This document shows, piece by piece, positions 12,139-24,350 of a stretch of DNA of 64,000 nucleotides. The stretch covers positions 2,760,501-2,824,500 of the forward strand of contig JAWQEG010000630.1 in the NCBI GenBank assembly GCA_033782935.1, written 5' to 3'. The stretch is from Petrolisthes cinctipes. Lineage: Eukaryota; Arthropoda; Malacostraca; Decapoda; Porcellanidae. Below the pieces are notes generated by a model that searched no databases, had not been told where the DNA came from, and saw nothing but the letters and a program-made list of their open reading frames with translations. Each line of letters begins with the position of its first letter. The stretch's first letter is position 1. The position numbers were made by a program, and so were the translations under genes.

Positions 12139-14469
12139 CAGAAGCGATCTGTACATGCCTACACCTTGCTAGAATGTTTTCAAGATACAGACCCAAAACA
12201 TAATCAAAATCGATATTTTAGGTGCAAAAAGTCGATATGTGCATGCATCTTCAGTACCCGTTTATATCTCAAATTCAGGCTCAAAATATCCGAAAATTCA
12301 ACATTTTTGGGTCCAAGAAGCGATCTGTACATGCCTACTCCTTGCTAGAATGTTTTCAAAATATAGGCTCAAAACATGCTAAAAATCGATATTTAATGTG
12401 TCCAAAGTCGATATGTGCATGCATCTTCTGTACTCGTTTATATCTAAAATTCAGACTCAAAACACTCGAAAATTCGATATTTTTGGGTCCCAGAAGCGAT
12501 CTGTACATGCTTACTCAGTGCTAGAATTTTTTCAATATATGGGCCCAAATCATGCTAAAAATCGATGTTTTAGGTGCACAAAGTCGATATGGGCATGCAT
12601 CTTCTGTACTCGTTTATATCTCAAATTCAGGCTCAAAACACCCGAAAATTCGATATTTTTGGGTCCCAGAAGCGATCTGTACATGCCTACTCCGTGTTAG
12701 AGTATTTTCAAAATACAGGCCCAAAACATGCTGAAAATCAATATTTTAGGTGCCCAAAGTCGATATGTGCATGCATCATCTGTACCCGTTTATATCTCAA
12801 ATTCAGGTTCAGAAAACCCGAAAATTCGATATTTTTAGGTCACAGAAGCGATCTGTACATGCCTACTCGGTGCTAGAATATTTTCAATATACAGGCACAA
12901 AACATGCTGAAAATCGATATTTTAGGTGCGCAAAGTCAATATGTGTATGCATCTTCTGTACCCGTTTATTTCCCAAATTCAGGCTCAAAACACCCGAAAA
13001 TTCGATATTTTTTGGTTCCAGAAGAGAACTGTACATGCCTACTCAGTGCTAGAATATATTGAAGATATGGGCCCAAAACATGCTAAAAATCGATATTTTA
13101 GGTGCCCAAAGTCGATATGTACATTCATCTTCTGTACCCGTTTATATCTCAAATTCAGGCTCAAAATACCCGAAAATTCGATATTTTTGGGTCCCAGAAG
13201 CGATCTGTACATGCCTACTCAGTGCTAGAATTTTTTCAAAATATAGGCTCAAAACATGATAAAAATCGATATTTAATGTTTCCAAAGTAGATATGTGCAT
13301 GCATCATCTGTACCCGTTTTTATCTCAAATTTAGGCTCAAAACACCTGAAAATTCGATATATTTGGGTCCCAGAAGCAATCTGTACATGCCTACTCAGTG
13401 CTAGAATTTTTTCAAAATATGTGCCCAAAACATGCTAAAAATCTATATTTTAGGTGCCCAAAGTCAATATGTGCATGCATTTTCTGTACCCGTTTATATC
13501 TCAAATTCAAGCTCAAAACACCCGAAAATTCGATATTTTTGGGTCCCAGAAGCGATCTGTACATGCCTACTCCGTGTTAGAGTATTTTCAATATACAGGC
13601 ACAAAACATGCTAAAAATCGATATTTTAGGTGTCCAAAGTCAATATGTGTATGCATTTTCTGTACCCGTTTATTTCACAAATTCAGGCTCAAAACACCCG
13701 AAAATTCGATATTTTTGGGTCCCAGAAGCGATCTGTACATGCCTACTCAGTGCTAGAATATATTGAAGATATGGGCCCAAAACATGCTAAAAATCGACAT
13801 TTTAGGTGCCCAAAGTCGAAATGTGCATTAATCTTCTGTACCCGTTTATATCTCAAATTCAAGCTCAAAACACACGAAAATTCGATATTTTTGGGTCCCA
13901 GAAGCGATCTGTACATGCCTACTCCGTGTTAGATTTTTTTTAAATACAGGCCCAAAACATGCTGAAAATCTATATTTTAGGTGCACAAAGTCAATATGTG
14001 TATGCATCTTCTGTATCCGTTTATATCCCAAATTCAGGCTCAAAACACCCGAAAATTCAACATTTTTGGGTCCCAGAAGCGATATGTACATGCCTACTCA
14101 GTGCTAGAATGTTTTCAAAATATAGGCACAAAACATGCTACAAATCGATATTTTAGGTGTCCAAAGTCGATATGTGCATGCATCTTCTGTACCCGTTTAT
14201 ATCTCAAATTCAGGCTCAAAACACCCGGAAATTCGATATTTTTGGGTCCCTGAAGCGATCTGTACATGCCTACTCAGTGCTAGAATTTTTTCAAAATATG
14301 GGCCCAAAACATGCTAAAAATCGATATTTTAAATGCACAAAGTCGATATGTGCATGCATCTTCTGTACCCGTTTATATCTCAAATTCAGGCTCAGAACAC
14401 CCGAAAATTCGATATTTTTGGTTCCCAGAAGCGATCTGTACATGCCTACTCCGTGTTAGAGTATTTTCA
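12139..14469 (+). repeat. 2,463-bp HOR (14-mer), copy 2
   Basis: Second copy. At its left edge a monomer of the 9.23-kb type (with CACCCGATTATTCG) is joined to an ATAATC-type monomer, which marks the exchange point near 12,139-12,160. One monomer carries TAGATATG at about 13,287 where copy 1 has TCGATATG. Its right part also belongs to the 4,047-bp HOR. Confidence 0.78.
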
Positions 14470-16617
14470 TAATACAGGCGCAAAACATGCTGGAAATTAA
14501 TATTTTAGGTGCCCAAAGTCAATATGTGTATTTATCTTCTATACCCGTTTATTTCCCAAATTCAGGCTCAAAACACCCGAAAATTCGATATTTTTGGGTC
14601 CCAGAAGTGATCTGTACATGCCTACTCAGTGCTAGAATTGTTTCAATATATGGGCCCAAAACATGCTAAAAATCGATATTTTAAGTGCAAAAAGTCGATA
14701 TCTGCATGCATCTTCTGTACCCGTTTATATCTCAAATTTATGCTCAAAACACCCGAAAATTCGATATTTTTGGTTCCCAGAAGCGATCTGTACATGCCTA
14801 CTCCGTGTTAGAGTATTTTCAAAATACAGGCGCAAAACATGCTGGAAATTAATATTTTAGGTGCCCAAAGTCAATATGTGTATTTATCTTCAATACCCGT
14901 TTATTTCCCAAATTCAGGCTCAAAACACCCGAAAATTCGATATTTTTGGGTCCCAGAAGCGATCTCTACATGCCTACTCCGTGTTAGAGTATTTTCAAGA
15001 TACAGGCCCAAAACATGCTGAAAATCAATATTTTAGGTGCCCAAAATCGATATGTGCATGCATCTTCTGTACCCGTTTATATCTCAAATTCAGGTTCAGA
15101 ACACCCGAAAATTCGATATTTTTTGGTCCCAGAAGCGATCTGTACATGCCTACTCCGTGTTAGAGTATTTTCAATATACAGGCCCAAAACATGCTTAAAA
15201 TCGATATTTTAGGTGCCCAAAGTTAATATGTGTATGCATCTTCTGTATTCGTTTATTTCCCAAATTCAGGCTCAAAACACTCGAAAATTCGATATTTTTG
15301 TGTACCAGAAGCGATCTGTACATGCCTACTCCGTGTTAGAGTATTTTCAAAATACAGGCCCAAAATAGGCTCAAAATCGATATTTTGGGTGCCCAAACTC
15401 GATATGTAAATGCATCTTCTGTACCCGTTTATATCCTAAATTCAGGTTTAAAACACTCGAAAATTCGATATTTTTGGGTCACAGAAGCAATCTGTACATG
15501 CCTTCTCCTTGCTAGAATGTTTTCAAGATACAGACCCAAAACATAATCAAAATCGATATTTTAGGTGAAAAAAGTCGATATGTGCATGCATCTTCAGTAC
15601 CCGTTTATATCTCAAATTCAGGCTGAAAATATCCGAAAATTCAACATTTTTGGGTCCCAGAAGCGATCTGTACATGCCTACTCAGTGCTAGAATGTTTTC
15701 AAAATATAGGCTCAAAACATGCTAAAAATCGATATTAAATGTGTCCAAAGTCGATATGTGCATGCATCTTCTGTACCCGTTTATATCTAAAATTCAGACT
15801 CAAAACACCCGAAAATTCGATATTTTTGGGTCCCAGAAGCCATCTGTACATGCTTACTCAGTGCTAGAATTTTTTCAATATATGGGCCCAAATCATGCTA
15901 AAAAACGATATTTTAGGTGCACAAAGTCGATATGTGCATGCATCTTCTGTACTCGTTTATATCTCAAATTCAGGCTCAAAACACCCGAAAATTCGATATT
16001 TTTGGGTCCCAGAAGCGATCTGTACATGCCTACTCCGTGTTAGAGTATTTTCAAAATACAGTCCCAAAACATGCTGAAAATCAATATTTTAGGTGCCCAA
16101 AGTCGATATGTGCATGCATCTTCTGTACCCGTTTACATCCCAAATTCAGGTTTAAAACACCCGAAAATTCGATATTTTTGGGTCCCAGAAGCGATCTGTA
16201 CATGCCTAGTCCGTGTTAGAGTATTTTCAATATACAGGCACAAAACATGCTGAAAATCGATATTTTAGGTGCCCAAAGTCAGTATGTGTATGCATCTTCT
16301 GTACCCGTTTATTTCCCAAATTCAGGCTCAAAACTCCCGAAAATTCGATATTTTTTGGTCCCAGAAGAGAACTGTACATGCCTACTCAGTGCTAGAATAT
16401 ATTGAAGATATAGGCCCAAAACATGCTAAAAATCGATATTTTAGGTGCCCAAATTCGATATGTACATTCATCTTCTGTACCCGTTTATATCTCAAATTCA
16501 GGCTCAAAATACCCGAAAATTCGATATTTTTGGGTCCCAGAAGCGATCTGTACATGCCTACTCAGTGCTAGAATATTTTCAAAATATAGGCTCAAAACAT
16601 GCTAAAAATCGATATTT
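13014..16617 (+). repeat. 4,047-bp HOR (23-mer), copy 1
   Basis: 3,604 bp matching 17,061-20,664 at an offset of 4,047 bp (23 x 176 minus 1). The match starts at GGTTCCAGAAGAGAACTG and ends where ATATTTAATG in this copy faces ATATTTTAGG. It includes a T8 monomer, a CACCCGGAAATTCG monomer (14,226) and a CCCAAAATAGGCTC monomer (near 15,360). Copies differ by scattered substitutions. Confidence 0.82.
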
Positions 16618-17060
16618 AATGTGTCCAAAGTCGATATGTGCATGCATCTTCTATACTCGTTTATATCTAAAATTCAGACTCAAAACACCCGAAAATTCGA
16701 TATTTTTGGGTCCCAGAAGCGATCTGTACATGCTTACTCAGTGCTAGAATTTTTTCAATATATGGGCCCAAATCATGCTAAAAATCGATGTTTTAGGTGC
16801 ACAAAGTCGATATGTGCATGCATCTTCTGTACTCGTTTATATCTCAAATTCAGGCTCAAAACACCCGAAAATTCGATATTTTTGGGTCCCAGAAGAGATC
16901 TGTACATGCCTACTCCGTGTTAGAGTATTTTCAAAATACAGGCCCAAAACATGCTGAAAATCAATATTTTAGGTGCCCAAAGTCGATATGTGCATGCATC
17001 TTCTGTACCCGTTTATATCTCAAATTCAGGTTCAGAAAACCCGAAAATTCGATATTTTTA

Positions 17061-20000
17061 GGTTCCAGAAGAGAACTGTACATGCCTACTCAGTGCTAGA
17101 ATATATTGAAGATATGGGCCCAAAACATGCTAAAAATCGATATTTTAGGTGCCCAAAGTCGATATGTACATTCATCTTCTGTACCCGTTTATATCTCAAA
17201 TTCAGGCTCAAAATACCCGAAAATTCGATATTTTTGGGTCCCAGAAGCGATCTGTACATGCCTACTCAGTGCTAGAATATTTTCAAAATATAGGTTCAAA
17301 ACATGATAAAAATCGATATTTAATGTTTCCAAAGTCGATATGTGCATGCATCTTCTGTACCCGTTTTTATCTCAAATTTAGGCTCAAAACACCTGAAAAT
17401 TCGATATATTTGGGTCCCAGAAGCAATCTGTACATGCCTACTCAGTGCTAGATTTTTTTCAAAATATGTGCCCAAAACATGCTAAAAATCTATATTTTAG
17501 GTGCCCAAAGTCAATATGTGCATGCATTTTCTGTACCCGTTTACATCTCAAATTCAACCTCAAAACACCCAAAAATTCGATATTTTTGGGTCCCAGAAGC
17601 GATCTGTACATGCCTACTCCGTGTTAGAGTATTTTCAATATATAGGCTCAAAACATGCTGAAAATCGATATTTTAGGTGTCCAAAGTCAATATGTGTATG
17701 CATCTTCTGTACCCGTTTATTTCCAAAATTCAGGCTCAAAACACCCGAAAATTCGATATTTTTGGGTCCCAGAAGCGATCTGTACATGCCTACTCAGTGC
17801 TAGAATATATTGAAGATATGGGCCTAAAACATGCTAAAAATCGACATTTTAGGTGCCCAAAGTCGATATGTGCATTCATCTTCTGTACCCGTTTATATCT
17901 CAAATTCAAGCTCAAAACACACGAAAATTCGATATTTTTGGGTCCCAGAAGCGATCTGTACATGCCTAATCCGTGTTAGATTTTTTTTAAATACAGGCCC
18001 AAAACATGCTGAAAATCTATATTTTAGGTGCACAAAGTCAATATGTGTATGCATCTTCTGTATCCGTTTATATCCCAAATTCAGGCTCAAAACACCCGAA
18101 AATTCAACATTTTTGGGTCCCAGAAGCGATCTGTACATGCCTACTCAGTGCTAGAATGTTTTCAAAATATAGGCTCAAAATATGCTACAAATCGATATTT
18201 TAGGTGTCCAAAGTCGATATGTGCATGCATCTTCTGTACCCGTTTATATCTCAAATTCAGGCTCAAAACACCCGGAAATTCGATATTTTTGGGTCCCTGA
18301 AGCGATCTGTACATGCCTACTCAGTGCTAGAATTTTTTCAAATTATGGGCCCAAAAAATGCTAAAAATCGATATTTTAAATGCAAAAAGTCGATATGTGC
18401 ATGCATCTTCTGTACCCGTTTATATCTCAAATTCAGGCTCAGAACACACGAAAATTCGATATTTTTGGTTCCCAGAAGCGATCTGTACATGCCTACTCCG
18501 TGTTAGAGTATTTTCAAAATACAGGCGCAAAACATGCTGGAAATTAATATTTTAGGTGCCCAAAGTCAATATGTGTATTTATCTTCTATACCCGTTTATT
18601 TCCCAAATTCAGGCTCAAAACACCCGAAAATTCGATATTTTTGGGTCCCAGAAGTGATCTGTACATGCCTACTCAGTGCTAGAATTGTTTCAATATATGG
18701 GCCCAAAACATGCTAAAAATCGATATTTTAAGTGCAAAAAGTCGATATGTGCATGCATCTTCTGTACCCGTTTATATCTCAAATTTATGCTCAAAACACC
18801 CGAAAATTCGATATTTTTGGTTCCCAGAAGCGATCTGTACATGCCTACTCCGTGTTAGAGTATTTTCAAAATACCGGCGCAAAACATGCTGGAAATTAAT
18901 ATTTTAGGTGCCCAAAGTCAATATGTGTATTTATCTTCAATACCCGTTTATTTCCCAAATTCAGGCTCAAAACACCCGAAAATTCGATATTTTTGGGTCC
19001 CAAAAGCGATTTCTACATGCCTACTCCGTGTTAGAGTATTTTCAAGATACAGGCCCAAAACATGCTGAAAATCAATATTTTAGGTGCCCAAAATCGATAT
19101 GTGCATGCATCTTCTGTACCCGTTTATATCTCAAATTCAGGTTCAGAACACCCAAAAATTCGATATTTTTGGGTCCCAGAAGCGATCTGTACATGCCTAC
19201 TCCGTGTTAGAGTATTTTCAATATACAGGCCCAAAACATGTTTAAAATCGATATTTTAGGTGCCCAAAGTCAATATGTGTATGCATCTTCTGTATTCGTT
19301 TATTTCCCAAATTCAGGCTCAAAACACTCGAAAATTCGATATTTTTGTGTACCAGAAGCGATCTGTACATGCCTACTCCGTGTTAGAGTATTTTCAAAAT
19401 ACAGGCCCAAAATAGGCTCAAAATCGATATTTTGGGTGCCCAAACTCGATATGTAAATGCATCTTCTGTACCCATTTATATCCTAAATTCAGGTTTAAAA
19501 CACTCGAAAATTCGATATTTTTGGGTCACAGAAGCGATCTGTACATGCCTTCTCCTTGCTAGAATGTTTTCAAGATACAGACCCAAAACATAATCAAAAT
19601 CGATATTTTAGGTGCAAAAAGTCGATATGTGCATGCATCTTCAGTACCCGTTTATATCTCAAATTCAGGCTCAAAATATCCGAAAATTCAACATTTTTGG
19701 GTCCCAGAAGCGATCTGTACATGCCTACTCAGTACTAGAATGTTTTCAAAATATAGGCTCAAAACATGCTAAAAATCGATATTAAATGTGTCCAAAGTCG
19801 ATATGTGCATGCATCTTCTGTACCCGTTTATATCTAAAATTCAGACTCAAAACACCCGAAAATTCGATATTTTTGGGTCCCAGAAGCGATCTGTACATGC
19901 TTACTCAGTGCTAGAGTATTTTCAAAATACAGGCCCAAATCATGCTAAAAATCGATATTTTAGGTGCACAAAGTCGATATGTGCATGCATCTTCTGTACT

Positions 20001-20664
20001 CGTTTATATCTCAAATTCAGGCTCAAAACACCCGAAAATTCGATATTTTTGGGTCCCAGAAGCGATCTGTACATGGCTACTCCGTGTTAGAGTATTTTCA
20101 AAATACAGGCCCAAAACATGCTGAAAATCAATATTTTAGGTGCCCAAAGTCGATATGTGCATGCATCTTCTGTACCCGTTTATATCTCAAATTCAGGTTC
20201 AGAACACCCGAAAATTCGATATTTTTAGGTCCCAGAAGCGATCTGTACATGCCTAGTCCGTGTTAGAGTATTTTCAATATACAGGCACAAAACATGCTGA
20301 AAATCGATATTTTAGGTGCCCAAAGTCAGTATGTGTATGCATCTTCTGTACCCGTTTATTTCCCAAATTCAGGCTCAAAACTCCCGAAAATTCGATATTT
20401 TTTGGTCCCAGAAGAGAACTGTACATGCCTACTCAGTGCTAGAATATATGGAAGATATAGGCCCAAAACATGCTAAAAATCGATATTTTAGGTGCCCAAA
20501 TTCGATATGTACATTCATCTTCTGTACCCGTTTATATCTCAAATTCAGGCTCAAAATACCCGAAAATTCGATATTTTTGGGTCCCAGAAGCGATCTGTAC
20601 ATGCCTACTCAGTGCTAGAATATTTTCAAAATATAGGCTCAAAACATGCTAAAAATCGATATTT
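17061..20664 (+). repeat. 4,047-bp HOR (23-mer), copy 2
   Basis: Second copy. The 443 bp before it (16,618-17,060) match 12.4-12.8 kb at a 4,223-bp offset, one monomer more, so the duplicated length changed by a whole monomer at the junction near 17,060. Its second half (18.1 kb onward) was copied again to 33.6 kb. Confidence 0.82.
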
Positions 20665-21992
20665 TAGGTGTCCAAAGTCGATATGTGCATGCATCTTCTG
20701 TACCCGTTTATATCTAAAATTCAGGCTCAAAACACCCGAAAATTCGATATTTTTGGTTCTCAGAAGCGATCTGTACATGCCTACTCCGTGTTAGAGTATT
20801 TTCAAAATACAGGTGCAAAACATGCTGGAAATTAATATTTTTGGTGCCCAAAGTCAATATGTGTATTCATCTTCTGTACCCGTTTATATCTAAAATTCAG
20901 GCTCAAAACACCCGAAAATTCGATATTTTTGGTTCTCAGAAGCGATCTGTACATGCCTACTCCGTGTTAGAGTATTTTCAAAATACAGGCGCAAAACATG
21001 CTGGAAATTAATATTTTTGGTGCCCAAAGTCAATATGTGTATTCATCTTCTGTACCCGTTTATATCCCAAATTCAGGTTCAAAACACTTAAAAATTCGAT
21101 ATTTTTGGGTCCCAGAAGCGATCTATATATGCCTACTCAGTGCTAGAATATTTTCAAGATATACGCTCAAAACATGCTAAAAATCGATATTTTAGGTGCC
21201 CAAAGTCGATATGTGCATGCATCTTCTGTACCCGTTTATATCTCAAATTCAGACTTAAAACACACAAAAATTCGATATCTTTGTGTCCCAGAAGCGATCT
21301 GTAGATGCCTACTCCGTGTTAGAGTATTTTCAAAATACAGGCCCAAAACATGCTCAAAATCGATATTTTAGGTGCCCAAAGTCGATATGTGCATGCATCT
21401 TCTTTACCCGTTTATATCCCAAATTAAGGTTCAAAACACTCTAAAATTCGATATTTTTGGGTCCCAGAAGCGATCTGTACATGCCTACTCCGTGTTAGAA
21501 TATTTTCAAAATACAGGCCCAAAACATGCTGAAAATCAATATTTTAGGTGCCCAAAGTCGATATGTGCATGCATCTTCTGTACCCGTTTATATCTCAAAT
21601 TCAGGTTCAGAACACCCGAAAATTCGATATTTTTGGGTCCCAGAAGCGATCTGTACAAGCCTACTCCGTGTTAGATTATTTTCAATATACAGCCACAACA
21701 CATGCTGAAAATCGATATTTTAGAAGCACAAAGTCAATATGTGTATGCATCTTCTGTACCCGTTTATTTCCCAAATTCAGGCTCAAAACACCCGAAAATT
21801 CGATATTTTTTGGTCCCAGAAGAGAACTGTACATGCCTACTCAGTGCTAGAATATATTGAAGATATGGGCCCAAAACATGCTAAAAATCGATATTTTAGG
21901 TGCCCAAAGTCGATATGTACATTCATCTTCTGTACCCGTTTATATCTCAAATTCAGGCTCAAAATACCCGAAAATTCGATATTTTTGGGTCC

Positions 21993-22080
21993 CAGAAGCG
22001 ATCTGTACATGCCTACTCAGTGCTAGAATGTTTTCGAAATATAGGCTCAAAACATGCTAAAAATCGATATTTTAGGTGTC
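21993..22080 (+). repeat. Half-unit A of the monomer (88 bp)
   Basis: First half of the reference monomer. Aligned without gaps to the second half, the consensus matches at 60 of 88 positions by my hand count. Shared blocks include CGAT near 7-10, CATGC at 16-20, CAAAA at 56-60 and TCGATATTTT at 72-81. Half A carries the most variable part of the monomer (21-50) and the stop-producing CTAG/TTAG at about 31-34. Confidence 0.85.
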
Positions 22081-22168
22081 CAAAGTCGATATGTGCATGC
22101 ATCTTCTGTACCCGTTTATATCTCAAATTCAGGCTCAAAACACCCGAAAATTCGATATTTTTGGGTCC
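22081..22168 (+). repeat. Half-unit B of the monomer (88 bp)
   Basis: Second half of the reference monomer, homologous to half A. It holds the palindromic octamer TGCATGCA (monomer 102-109), the conserved CTGTACCCGTTTATATC stretch, and the TTCGATATTTTTGGG block. Three CpG sites of half B (95, 121, 161) include two that lie exactly 88 bp from half-A CpGs (7 and 73). Half B is less variable between monomers than half A. Confidence 0.85.
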
Positions 22169-24340
22169 CAGAAGCGATTTGTACATGCCTACTCAGTGCT
22201 AGAATATATTGAAGATATGGGCCCAAAACATGCTAAAAATCGACATTTTAGGTGCCCAAAGTCGATATGTGCATACATTTTCTGTACCCGTTTACATCCC
22301 AAATTCAGGTTTAAAACACTCGAAAATTTGATATTTTTGGGTCACAGAAGCGATCTGTACATGCCTACTCCTTGCTAGAATGTTTTAAAGATACAGTCCC
22401 AAAACATAATCAAAATCGATATTTTAGGTGCAAAAAGTCGATATGTGCATGCATCTTCAGTACCCGTTTATATCTCAAATTCAGGCTCAAAACACCCGAA
22501 AATTCAATATTTTTGGGTCCCTAAAGCGATGTGTACATGCCTACTCAGTGCTTGAATGTTTTCAAGATACAGACCCAAAACATGCTAAAAATCGATATTT
22601 AATGTGTCTAAAGTCAATATGTGCATGCATCTTCTGTACCCGTTTATATCTCAAATTCAGGCTCAAAACACCCGAAAATTCGATATTTTTGGGTCCCAGA
22701 AGCGATCTGTACATGCCTACTCCGTGTTAGAGTATTTTCAATATACAGGCCCAAAACATGCTAAAAATCGATATTATAGGTGCACAAACTCGATATGTGC
22801 ATGCATCTTCTGTACCCGTTTATATCTCAAATTCAGGCTCAAAACACCCGAAAATTCGATATTTTTGGGTCCCAGAAGCGTACTTTACATGCCTACTCCG
22901 TGTTAGAGTATTTTCACAATACAGGCCCAAAACATGCTGAAAATCGATATTTTGGGTGCCCAAAGTCGATATGTGCATGCATCTTCTGTACCCGTTTACA
23001 TCCCAAATTCAGGTTTAAAACACTTGAAAATTCGATATTTTTGGGTCACAGAAGCGACCTGTACATGCCTACTCCTTGCTAGAATGTTTTCAAGATACAG
23101 ACCCAAACCATAATCAAAATCGATATTTTAGGTGCAAAAAGTCGATATGTGCATGCATCTTCAGTACCCGTTTATATCTCAAATTCAGGCTCAAAACACC
23201 CGAAAATTCAATATTTTTGGGTCCCAGAAGCGATGTGCACATGTCTACTCAGTGCTAGAATTTTTTCAAAATATAGGCTCGAAACATGCTAAAAATCGAT
23301 ATTTAATGTGTCCAAAGTCGATATGTGCATGCATCTTCTGTACCCGTTTATATCTCAAATTCAGAATCAAAACACCCCAAAATTCGATATTTTTGGGTCC
23401 CAGAAGCGATCTGTACATGCCTACTCCGTGTTAGAGTATTTTCAAAATACAAGCCCAAAACATGCTGAAAATCTATATTTTAGGTGCACAAAGTCAATAT
23501 GTGTATGCATCTTCTGTATCTGTTTATATCCCAAATTCAGGCTCAAAACACCCTAAAATTCTACATTTTTGGGTCCCAGAAGTGATCTGTACATGCCTAC
23601 TCTTTGCTAGAATGTTTTCAAAATATACGCCCAAAACATGCTAAAAATCGATATTTTAGGTGCCCAAAGTCGATATGTCAATGCATCTTCTGTACCCGTT
23701 TATATCTCAAATTCAGGCTCAAAACACACGAAAATTCGATATTTTTGTGTCCCAGAAGCGATCTGTACATGCCTACTCCGTGTTAGAGTATTTTTAAAAT
23801 ACAAACTCAAAATATGCTCCAAATCGATATTTTGGGTGCCCAAAGTCAATATGTGCATGCATCTTCTTTACCCGTTTATATCTCAAATTCAGGTTCAAAA
23901 CACTCTAAAATTCGATATTTTTGGGTTCCAGATGCGATCTGTACATGCCTACTCAGTGCTAGAATATTTTCAAAATGTAGGCCCAAAACTTGCTAAAAAT
24001 CGATATTTTGGGTGCCCAAAGTCGATATGTGCATGCATCTTCTGTACCCGTTTATATCTCAAAATCAGGCTCAAAACTCCCGAAAATTCGATATTTTTGG
24101 GTCCCAGAAGCGATCTGTACATGCCTACTCCGTGTTAGAGTATTTTCAATATACAGGCCCAAAACATGCTGAAAATCAATATTTTAGTTGCCCAAAGTCA
24201 ATATGTGTATGCATCTTCTGTACCCGTTTATATCCCAAATTAAGGCTCAAAACACCCGAAAATTCGATATTTTTGGGTCCCAGAAGCGATCTGTACATGC
24301 CTACTCAGTGCTAGAATATTTTCAAGATATGGGCCCAAAA

Positions 24341-24350
24341 CAGGGTAAAA
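24341..24350 (+). other. CAGGGT marker monomer (first of twelve)
   Basis: The usual CCCAAAACATGCTAAAAA is replaced by CCCAAAACAGGGTAAAAA. Starts seen at 24,341, 26,618, 29,953, 32,243, 39,107, 42,979, 46,851, 50,723, 55,287, 57,577, 59,161 and 62,682. Spacings of 3,335 bp, 3,872 bp (four times in a row from 39,107 but for small shifts at the end) and 5,105 bp (57,577 to 62,682) track the local HORs. None was seen before 24 kb. Confidence 0.9.

Larger units (their letters stand above)
21993..22168 (+). repeat. Reference 176-bp monomer
   Basis: A typical unit, used here to define monomer coordinates (position 1 = C of CAGAAG). Landmarks are: TGTACA at 13-18; the variable segment at 21-50; CCCAAAACATGCT or a variant near 54-66; AATCGATATTTT at 70-81; a variable GTGCCC/GTGTCC/GTGCAC/GTGCAA block at 85-90; GTCGATATGTGCATGCATC at 93-111; CTTCTGTACCCGTTTA at 111-126; CTCAAAACACCCGAAAA at 142-158; TTCGATATTTTTGGG at 159-173. 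Positions 21-50 show four main states: CCGTGTTAGAG; CAGTGCTAGAAT; CCTTGCTAGAATG; and CAGTGCTAGAAT followed by ATATTGAAGATATGGG. The stretch around 116-134 changes least. Confidence 0.95.

Noticed and set aside
22115..22125. TATA-like GTTTATATCTC in every monomer as a promoter
   Set aside because: A common A/T-rich part of the repeat with no associated start, gene or other promoter element. Satellite transcription cannot be judged from this.
22158..22163. T5 runs as RNA polymerase III terminators
   Set aside because: No A/B boxes or tRNA- or 5S-like sequence lie upstream. The runs are simply part of the monomer.
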